DNA of 13,577 nucleotides, taken from the NCBI GenBank assembly GCA_028565635.1, contig JAOXYB010019294.1:9515-23091 (forward strand), in the 5' to 3' direction. Below, piece by piece: positions 1-7,316 of the stretch. The notes beneath the pieces were generated by a model. It was not told the origin of the DNA. It ran no database searches and worked only from the letters and a program-made list of their open reading frames with translations. The translations under genes were made by a program, and so were the position numbers. Source of the stretch: Phoronis ovalis. Lineage: Eukaryota; Phoronida; Phoronidae. The first letter of the stretch is position 1. Each line of letters opens with the position of its first letter.

Positions 1-2177
1 GTAAAGACGTTCTGATTTTCTTTATATAGGAAAGGGGGTCCATAGTTTACATTTTTGATGAATCAAAAATTTACCCTCAGTGGCACACCCTCATCCAAAA
101 TTTGTCGATGAAATTCCGTCTCCCAAGGACCAGCAACGGATAATTTTTTATATTTGGATTAGACATAATGTTACCGTCGGCTGAAATGTTTAGCATTAAA
201 TTGAAAATCCAATCACAAAGATTCTTCTACAATCCAGGAAAAAAGATATCCCCAGATATATCCTAGTCTAAATTGTGTAATGAGTTTTTATCCCTTGCAT
301 GTTATATTGTACCCTAGGGATGGTGTATTAAGTTACATACTGATAATATTGAAAGAACAATAAGTAATGCGCCACATTTGTGTTAGAAAAAGGATTTTGG
401 AGCAAAAGTTGGATAAACTTTACAAAACAAAAAAATTCCATTTAAAAGTATATTTTTAACACTTGTTAATTGTATAGTACATATTTAATTCTAAATAATA
501 AATGCTTGAATTCCCAGTTGGAAAAAAAGTAATGCTTACCGAAGTTTATTAGCCTAGATACCTGTGTACAGAATATGTAAGCTATGATATATGCAATTAG
601 TGTGCAAGGTAATACCACTACATAAACATTCAAGATACCCAGAGCACCTGCTAGTAGAGAACTGATTAGCTAGAAGGCACAGATTACCTAAATGTCAGTA
701 ACCTTTTTGAAGATGTTATTACCATTGACAGGCAGAACACCTTTAAGGGATTTATGAAAAACAGAAATAAAGCGTTACCAAAGTCCATCGTAAGGTTTGA
801 TGTAAAAATTAAATTTCACATCTTTTGCATCAGATATGCAATTTTGCTGCTGCGCATTGTCTTTTGTATTGCCATGGCAACTGAGTTATACAGCAAGGCA
901 GCAGAAGATTGGTTAGTGGCTCATTTTTTATCTTATTCTTATAATCATCATATCACAATTATAGATGACTCATGGTGACATAATCTCAACTTATTTTGCT
1001 TCCTGTATTGTCATCCACCGATAGGTCATATTCAGGATAACCACAATGCTAGGTACCACATAGTTATAAAGAAATGTAATGGGCAATTAATCTAGACAAT
1101 GATTCTGTAACTGTTATTAATGCCATTGAAAATCCGTATCGACTACATGTACTTTAACACACTAAGCTAGAGTCTTGCTTAGATAAAATCATTTTTCACA
1201 AAGAATTGGTCAAACGAACAGCTTTAACTGCAAACATTTTAGATTTTTTTAATGAGACTTTTAATGTGACTACTCTTTCCAATGTTGAATAATTGACAAT
1301 TATCATTATTATCTTATTATCTGCTTTGTGACCTGGGTTACACATAAATAGAGGATACTAGTGACAGCTTGACCTTTCCCAAATATGAAAAAGAATATAA
1401 ACACTCAAATGTCACAACTGATTTTTAATTAATAGCTTGTCTTTACAATGGTATATATTTACAAAAATATTGAAATATTTTAGCATACAATAAATTTCAT
1501 TACAAATACAATTGAAATATGCAAAAGATGTTTTTTTTTGCTCATGCTGTAAAGTTGGAAATGTTTCAAATCCCTTGACATAATGTCATGTCTAATCTCC
1601 TCAAAAAAATGTATAACTTACCATAGCAGACATATCCTTAATTAATTATGATTAACTTGTAAATACAATGAATAATCTTTGTAATATTAATTAATGTTTA
1701 ATTAAGATTCACTTTTTATTTATAATACTAAACAAGACTAAATTGATGCCATATAACCAAAATCCATTTTGATTGTAACAAAATGTAGGCATATGATTCA
1801 CTTGTTAAAAATGTAGTTGACATGAATTTAGTTGCACTGCCTTTTTCATAGGATGTATTTTATGAAATTATTAGACGTACCTGTCTGTTACATAGCCAGC
1901 TAAACTTTCAGAAAACGTTTATTTTGTGTAAAAAAAAAATTGTAATAATTTTTTACAAATTTTCATTTAAAACCGTAGCGAAACTCCAGGTCAGCCTTAA
2001 TTCAATGAACACTATTATCAGATAATTCTCTCTGCCAACATCATTAATGATTTAGTTTATTTTAATAAGCACAATCCATGTTTTGGATAATAATATCAAA
2101 ACATAATTTCACTTCCACAATGTCTAAAAGGATTAAATAAATATATACTATTGATTATGTACAAGTTTCAACTATGG

Positions 2178-2241
2178 ACAGTAACCACGAAACTGTTACA
2201 CTGTCATTTACAGTAACCACGAAACTGTTACACTGTCATTT
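2178..2241. repeat. Perfect tandem duplication, 2 x 32 bp
   Basis: Two back-to-back 32-base copies (2178-2209 and 2210-2241) are identical. Each begins ACAGTAACC and ends CTGTCATTT. Each unit also contains the short inverted pair GTAAC/GTTAC and the pair ACAGT/ACTGT, so either copy could form a small hairpin. The lack of divergence points to a recent duplication. No coding role is visible. Confidence 0.95.
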
Positions 2242-2612
2242 TAGATGGCTGATGTGAAAGGCAAGTGAGACTGTTACTAGTTTTATATTAAACACCACAT
2301 AGGATGATTTTTCTTTGCCATTCAATATATATTAGTTGGTGCCCTATCTAACAACTTTTTCGTAACATGACATTGAACTCACAAAACCTACAAATCTAAG
2401 ATCTTAAATGGGGAGTCCACAGAAATTGTAAAATATTTTAATGAGTAATGCCTTTCATGATTTCAAAGAACCCTGAGCAAGGAATCTCCGAATGCCTCCC
2501 TAAGTCAGACTTATTATTAGTGTACATAGACATAATCTACGTTCCTTAGAGTTACACTACCACCTTTTTCATACAATAACATTACCTTACCAAACCTTGT
2601 ATTCCAAAGGCA

Positions 2613-2753
2613 ATGTTCACGGAAGAAGAATACAAAGGCATGGAAGATCTTAACAAAAAGTTTGATAAACACTCTACATGCTTACTACAATCTGTGTGGA
2701 CAAAACGAAAAAAATTGCTTAAAGAAATGGACTCGATGAATGATTTGATATAA
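2613..2753 (+). CDS. Unrecognised small open frame, 46 residues, charged and probably helical
   Basis: An ATG at 2613 opens a 46-codon frame ending in TAA at 2751-2753. The frame is open back to a TAA at 2577-2579, which would add 11 codons. The composition is protein-like: a run of Glu, then many Lys/Glu/Asp mixed with Leu and Met, one Trp in a WTKRKK cluster, and a Lys/Glu/Met-rich tail. This suggests an amphipathic helix or coiled-coil segment. It is richer in charged residues than the Ile/Phe/Tyr-heavy chance frames elsewhere in this A+T-rich stretch. I do not recognise the family. It could be a terminal exon of a gene nested in the ZDHHC intron, although the AG at 2608-2609 has only a weak pyrimidine tract. 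It could also be a retrocopy fragment or chance. An AATAAA occurs at 3113-3118. Confidence 0.25.
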   Translation: MFTEEEYKGMEDLNKKFDKHSTCLLQSVWTKRKKLLKEMDSMNDLI

Positions 2754-2810
2754 TGCTGTAACATAGAATGTAAATTATCTGTAGTTGTAGTTAGTACTAG
2801 TCATAGTTAT

Positions 2811-2845
2811 TGTATTGTATTGTACTGCATTGTACTGTATTGTTG
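2811..2845. repeat. Degenerate pentanucleotide array (TGTAT/TGTAC)
   Basis: Seven consecutive five-base units are read: TGTAT, TGTAT, TGTAC, TGCAT, TGTAC, TGTAT and TGTTG. It is a short imperfect microsatellite with no other apparent role. Confidence 0.85.
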
Positions 2846-4925
2846 TTATATGATGCTCTCATCTCTGTATAGAGCTGGCGTTGTAAATGCTGTAATTTCA
2901 CCAATATATATATGTACAAGTGGATGACTTGACAACATACATGTAGTAATTATGTTAGTGGAATAACATTACATAACATTTTGCAACTGTTTCCTATTTC
3001 AGGGCATGCATGCATGTTAGGCAAACCTAATTTATTTAAACATTTGATTCTACATAAATGCAGCTATAAAGTACATGTATATACAGAAACAAAAAATACA
3101 GTGGATGAATCGAATAAATAATCAGAAAAGATTTCTGAGGAATGTACTGTCTGATAAATGTATGTAAAATATTATTACTTATGAAGCACAGCAGCTCATA
3201 CTAACTACTTCTTGACCCTAATTGAACCTTATTATATACCAATCTAACACCCATCAAAAAGAAAATTTAGCAAAAATGCAACTGTTTATGTTTTGTTTAG
3301 CCTTTTATAGTGTACATACACTGAATCAGTATCCAGATTTGACCAGCAGGATGGTGTAAATAAACTGCTGTATACTTAGAATCTGAAATTAAATGTTTAA
3401 GCAACGTCTTACTACCAATTCAATCAGATATCAAACATTTGATGTAAGTAGAAATTGAAGCACATTAAAAGTTTTAAAGAATCTCTTGAGAGTTATAATG
3501 TTTATAGAGACTAATACCTTTTGACTTTCACATGTCTGAAATAATTATGCTGATAAAAGTTTCAACAGCCAAACTTTTGATCAATCCTAAACCTACTTTC
3601 ATTGGTAGAAATAGTAACTACCTTGGCCATCTAAGGTTAGACGTTTTTTTTGTTGTTGTTAAAATGAGTTTATTAAACTTTCTTAATTAGCTGTACTGCC
3701 AAACTGAGTTATTAAATATGCCTGCTATATATGCCACAGTGTATATCAGATAGTGGTGATACAAATAATTGTAAAACATTTTTTAAGACTTTTGTAGATA
3801 TATTTATAATACTCTGTGTAGGGACTAAGTAGTCTGATCTGATAAAAGTGACAAATTGGTAGAAAATAAACAAATATGCACAAATTGTGTTTTTCTAAAG
3901 AACAAGAATTAACTGACATGATATTAAATAATAATCATATAAAAGCTTATGAAACCAGTTATACTTGACACAGATGCAAGGAATTATAATTCAACCCCTG
4001 CAGTACAGCAAAACATTTATCATCATTTTTTAAATACTTTATTAAAGCCTAGGAGATTTATCTTAAACAATTAATTGCAAATGTTAATCCTTTGACACCA
4101 GTCACCTACATGTAGTGACTTGGAAATTACCATAGTTTTACAAAATAAAGAGGTGACTAGGATTTTCTGAAGGCTTACCACTATGCTGAAATTTATGAAA
4201 GTAGGTAATAATATAAAGCAGACCAGCAGGTTCTGTTGCCTGTCATCTCCATATGTTTCTTTCAAATAGGTCATTGGAGGTTTTGAACTAAAATTATTAA
4301 CCAGTTTGATAATAACAACTTGTGAAAACTATAGATAGTCTAGGGATGTATTCTAATCCCCCCCCCATTCCATACCTAAATGAGTCACTGATTTTAGGTA
4401 ATTAATTCACTTATTTCTTATTTACAGTATATGGAAACAATGACTGATATAATCAGTAAGTGTTGTGACATAAGTATTCAATGAGCTATGCACAATGATT
4501 TTTTTAAACGACCTTTGCAATTAAACATATTTCACAACCTCTAATTGTATTAATAATTCAGACAAATCAAGCAATCTAATAAAACACTGAGTGCATCTAA
4601 TCATTTAATCATAAATACTTGTCCGTTATTATAAACAGAATTATGTCCCTATTATTAGTATTAAAATACTAAATATACTGGTTTAACCTTGAGGTGCTGG
4701 TGATAATATGAAAGTGAGTAGCAAGTTCCAACAAATTTTTGTATATTTGTGTATTTGAAAGCGTATATTTTTTAGCCATATGTGAGTGCAAACATGTTAA
4801 ATTTTCTAGTAGTTCAATCACTTGCTATTAAATAATTGGATGAACATTGATGTTACTAGATAATTACTATGTAACAAGCTGATTTTTATAGTTTTCACAC
4901 AATTATAAGTTAATCTGTTTTCAAG

Positions 4926-5021
4926 AAGCTGATCTAGGATTCCCTGGAGGGTAAACCTTCTTTAATTAGAAAGTGAGGATGGATCAGCTTATGGCCCGGG
5001 TTTAGTAAAAATTTTAAACCC
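4926..5021. repeat. Pair of short inverted repeats, possible MITE remnant
   Basis: AAGCTGATC at 4926-4934 is matched by its exact reverse complement GATCAGCTT at 4982-4990, enclosing 47 bases. Immediately beyond lies a second hairpin, GGGTTTA at 4998-5004 against TAAACCC at 5015-5021, with a 10-base loop. Adjacent perfect inverted repeats of this size are compatible with a decayed miniature inverted-repeat element, but no clear target-site duplication was seen and chance is possible. Confidence 0.4.
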
Positions 5022-5461
5022 AACTCCACAAGGCCTAAAAAAATATGTATGGATCATATTCCATCATGGCCAGAAATGTACTCTGCTTTTTTATTTTACT
5101 GACCAGAACATGAAAGACAATGAAAAGAATAACAACACAAACAGATATTCGCTGAAAAGAATGTACAACCAGAACTATACTTATTTTTTTAGGCCTAACT
5201 GATACAGCAGGAAAGAACTGAACTTTATCAATAATACAGAATTGATACATTACAAACGTTGAATGATAGTTTGCACTTGCAGCATTGCAACATTAAAAAC
5301 TAATCAAAAAGTAAATGTTAGACTTCACCAGCACACCTGCCCCTCTTTATAGTATGATAACCCAACATAAGCACATTACACAAAATACACCTGATGCATT
5401 TGAAAGTTTTGATTGCTAGCTATTAATTATTAATCAATATTTTGTACTGCTGTAATCAGGG

Positions 5462-5550
5462 AGACCACAGCCCCTCAGTTCCGCACCTGTTTCTGACATT
5501 TAATTTGCATTACAAAGCATATCAGAAATGGGTGCAGAACTGAATGGTCT
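5462..5550. ncRNA. 89-nt hairpin, microRNA-precursor-like or MITE-like
   Basis: The left arm at 5475-5499 pairs with the right arm at 5519-5543. The core reads TCAGTTC, one mismatch, GCACC, two wobble positions, TTTCTGA, one mismatch, AT. Read as plus-strand RNA, the two wobble positions are U-G and G-U and the other two are C-A mismatches. An outer AGACCA (5462-5467) pairs with TGGTCT (5545-5550) across an asymmetric internal loop. Within the apical part, TTTG at 5504-5507 can pair with CAAA at 5513-5516 around a five-base loop. Two nearly complementary 22-nt arms with a terminal loop of about 20 nt match the geometry of an animal pre-miRNA. I do not recognise the arms as a known miRNA family. 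The near symmetry also fits a palindromic MITE, so the strand is left open. Confidence 0.4.
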
Positions 5551-6571
5551 GTAGTAAACTCAGAATGTTACTACTGTATCAAGTGAATGCAACTCAGAAT
5601 CTGTCAACACATCCGAGGAACTTGTTTGAATTCCCATTTGAATTGTTACAGTTTAAGCTAAATCCATCAAATTGGCAGATTTTTTTCACTATGTGATATG
5701 GTGTTTTTTCTCCCACATGTATATGGTATCATTTATAGTTATAAATATTGTAAATTGCATTTAAAAGTTATTTTAGCTGATATGCTTCACCATTTACTAA
5801 CTTTGAACCAAAATTCAAACTCTCCTGGATTGAAAAACTTGTTGAACCACTTTTATTTTATGGGTTCAAATAAGAGGTTTCTGAACTCCAAGTTGTATGG
5901 TCACAGTGTACTGTTAGCCTTAGGTCTAAGATTCTTCCCATGGCAAGCTACAACCTGTTGCAAAATCATGCGCTTTTGGTATATAACATCAAAGTTGTGT
6001 ACAGCATAAAACCACTGTATAAAACGTTTAAAATGGATATTTCATGTTACATTCAAATTTTTATCCCTGCTTCATGTTTGTGCTATATGGTCATGGAGCC
6101 ATTTTCTTGGAGTAGCCCATACACAACTGGAGCTTTTTATACATGTGTGAACGATACTCATGGAAGACGAAAACTCTGTTGAGGGAATTATCTGTTGAGA
6201 TTTTTTGCGTGCATGGCAGCATGGAAGTGAAAATGGTAATAATATTAGTAGAAGAAGAATTTCAATATATATTCAGATTATATCAACTCAGGTGGTAGAA
6301 TTGAACATTTTTCGAATGTTAAAATAAGCGATGTCACTTTAACTGTGAACTGATATGGTGGGTTCCATAACAGTCTGGCCATCATATTACTATCAGGCAT
6401 ATCAAGAATTTCTGACACAAAACTGTACCATATGATCATATCTTAAACTTTTTGGTGTACATACTTAAAAAAAAAATTGTGACTGGCAAAAACCGAAGAC
6501 GGATAAGCTGCCACAGTAGGATCATACATCCAGAACTAACTGACTGTTTACTATGAGTACTGTTTACTTAC

Positions 6572-6864
6572 TCAAAGGCGAAGAATAATCCACTGGTCCC
6601 AACTATAAGTATACAGGTAAAGTAAAATATCCCTGGTTGGTTAGCCATCATGATTCGACCATCACACATGAACTTATTCCTACTTGGGTAAACTTCCCAC
6701 TTTCTTTTTAATCTAGTCCTCGGCATTTTGGTTTTTATGTGAACTTCGTCCACGTCTTTATATCTCTGAGGTGAATTTCCCCTTGAACTAGATGGCGATT
6801 CTGTGGCGACGCGGATGTATAAAGCCAAATCGGAATTGTTAGATAATCCAGAATTGGCTTTCAT
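6572..6864 (-). CDS. ZDHHC14: Palmitoyltransferase ZDHHC14-like, first coding exon (partial gene)
   Basis: This exon encodes the N-terminus of a DHHC S-acyltransferase, a Golgi/ER multi-pass enzyme family that attaches palmitate to protein cysteines. Its 97 complete codons plus two bases end at a GTAAGT donor (6571-6566), splitting the codon of the final Glu. Residues 1-50 are polar and low-complexity, as in ZDHHC9/14/18. Residues 54-60 read RKWEVYP, followed by RNKF, GRIMMA and, near the end of the first membrane segment (about 76-97), TSGLFFAF. These are signature pieces of the ZDHHC9/14/18 subgroup, and GRIMMA plus TSGLFFAF favour ZDHHC14. The catalytic DHHC domain is not in the window. 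The chosen ATG has an in-frame TGA 18-20 bases upstream and a weak context. Met47 (6726-6724) has a stronger context, with A at -3, and could be an alternative start. The gene is head-to-head with TMEM242. Confidence 0.88.
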
Positions 6865-6940
6865 CCGGACAGAATTACGCGATCAATCAGTACACACCAA
6901 GACTACTTCGTAACTACCATTTCGTTTCACATTAAATCCA

Positions 6941-6948
6941 TATCGATA
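6941..6948. promoter_or_regulatory. TATCGATA octamer (DRE-like)
   Basis: This exact palindrome equals the DNA-replication-related element bound by DREF in Drosophila housekeeping promoters. Related CGATA words recur at 7004-7014. Whether this animal uses the element is unknown, and a single octamer could be chance. Confidence 0.3.
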
Positions 6949-7030
6949 AAATGGTGGTATACTGTCTTTTAGTGCTATGTTGAGAGGAACAAAAAGATAG
7001 TTTTCGATACGATATTTTCCAGCCCTACAA

Positions 7031-7048
7031 AGGAAGTATGTCCCGGAA
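7031..7048 (+). promoter_or_regulatory. Paired ETS-type sites
   Basis: AGGAAGT (7031-7037) and CCGGAA (7043-7048) lie a few bases apart, just before the NRF-1-like site. A further good match, GCGGAAGTG, falls inside TMEM242 exon 1 (7332-7340). ETS/GABP sites next to NRF-1 sites are common in nuclear genes for mitochondrial proteins. Confidence 0.4.
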
Positions 7049-7058
7049 AGTTAATAGC

Positions 7059-7070
7059 TGCGCAAGCGCA
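7059..7070. promoter_or_regulatory. NRF-1-like site TGCGCAAGCGCA
   Basis: This matches the nuclear respiratory factor 1 consensus YGCGCAYGCGCR at every position except the central Y, which is A here. Both GCGC half-sites are intact. It lies about 250 bases upstream of the TMEM242 start codon. It stands out in a CpG-poor region, and it suits a gene whose product works on mitochondrial ATP synthase. Confidence 0.55.
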
Positions 7071-7297
7071 TTTGTAGCAGGTGAGACTGCACCCCTAGAA
7101 ACCAAACAAAATAAATGTATTATCCTCGTGTTTCGGCCTCTTTCAGCAAATACACAAAATCAGTTATGCTCCATAAAAGTTGAAGAAGGACTTTATGTTG
7201 CTAAAACTAAAAAATATCCAAAGATAATTCGGATATTCTGGGGATTTTGGCAACAAGTATATTGTCAGTCAAAAATAGGTCAAATTAAAGGGAGGCA

Positions 7298-7315
7298 ATG
7301 ACCTCCACGTGCTAA
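7298..7315 (+). other. Five-codon upstream open frame abutting the TMEM242 start
   Basis: An ATG at 7298 opens the peptide MTSTC and stops at TAA 7313-7315, one base before the TMEM242 ATG at 7317. The overlapping CACGTG E-box lies at 7306-7311. If transcription starts upstream of 7298, ribosomes using this ATG would have almost no distance to reinitiate, so it could dampen TMEM242 translation. The TMEM242 start has a much better context (AAAATGG). Confidence 0.4.
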
Positions 7316-7316
7316 A

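Larger units (their letters stand above)
1..6571 (-). other. Probable first intron of the ZDHHC14-like gene (no further exon found)
   Basis: This stretch lies downstream of the GTAAGT donor that closes the ZDHHC coding exon. I searched it on the minus strand for the next expected family pieces: the second membrane segment followed by a TSFSDPG-type motif, then the cysteine-rich DHHC domain. I found none, so the second coding exon is probably beyond base 1. A long first intron is usual for ZDHHC14 in vertebrates (established knowledge). The stretch is A+T-rich and CpG-poor. It holds the tandem duplication, pentamer array, hairpins and small open frame listed separately. Open frames at 754-978 and 5698-6182 (plus strand) and the short minus-strand ones have low-complexity composition and no recognised domain, and are left out. 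The intron assignment is inference, because an unrelated gene boundary could lie inside it. Confidence 0.55.
6865..7316. promoter_or_regulatory. Putative bidirectional promoter between ZDHHC14-like and TMEM242
   Basis: The 452 bases between two divergent start codons must hold both 5' leaders and probably both promoters. CpG is visibly denser from about 6720 to 7400 than elsewhere: I count about 25 CpG there, against about 9 in the first 600 bases of the window. No obvious TATA box was seen in a fitting place. Motifs include TATCGATA (6941-6948), an ETS pair (7031-7048), an NRF-1-like site (7059-7070) and an E-box (7306-7311). TATA-less, CpG-enriched promoters with NRF-1 and ETS sites are typical of divergent housekeeping gene pairs. 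An 87-codon open frame at 7038-7301 on the plus strand has no recognised domain. It would be a leader open frame if transcription starts upstream of it. Confidence 0.7.

Noticed and set aside
754-978. Plus-strand open frame of 74 codons
   Set aside because: The composition is typical of a chance frame in A+T-rich DNA, with no domain, and it overlaps no splice pattern I could defend.
2613-2753. Similarity of the WTKRKK cluster to the WRKRKR of PSMC3IP/HOP2
   Set aside because: Only the basic cluster matches; the spacing to the preceding acidic residues and the C-terminus do not, so no family name is given.
4071-5250. Minus-strand open frames at 4071-4274 and 5035-5250, considered as ZDHHC exon 2
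   Set aside because: Neither contains the expected second membrane segment with a TSFSDPG-like motif, nor the cysteine-rich DHHC region.
5698-6182. Two overlapping plus-strand open frames (103 and 80 codons)
   Set aside because: Rich in Leu, Phe, Tyr and Cys without a recognisable motif. They are mutually overlapping in different frames, lie inside the presumed intron, and have no supporting signal.
6253-6450. Minus-strand open stretch following a possible acceptor
   Set aside because: It is open for about 50 codons but does not resemble the part of ZDHHC14 that should follow the first exon, so I did not add it as an exon.
6790-6797. AGATGGCG resembling a YY1 site
   Set aside because: It lies within ZDHHC coding sequence away from the likely start sites. 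One short word there is not enough evidence.
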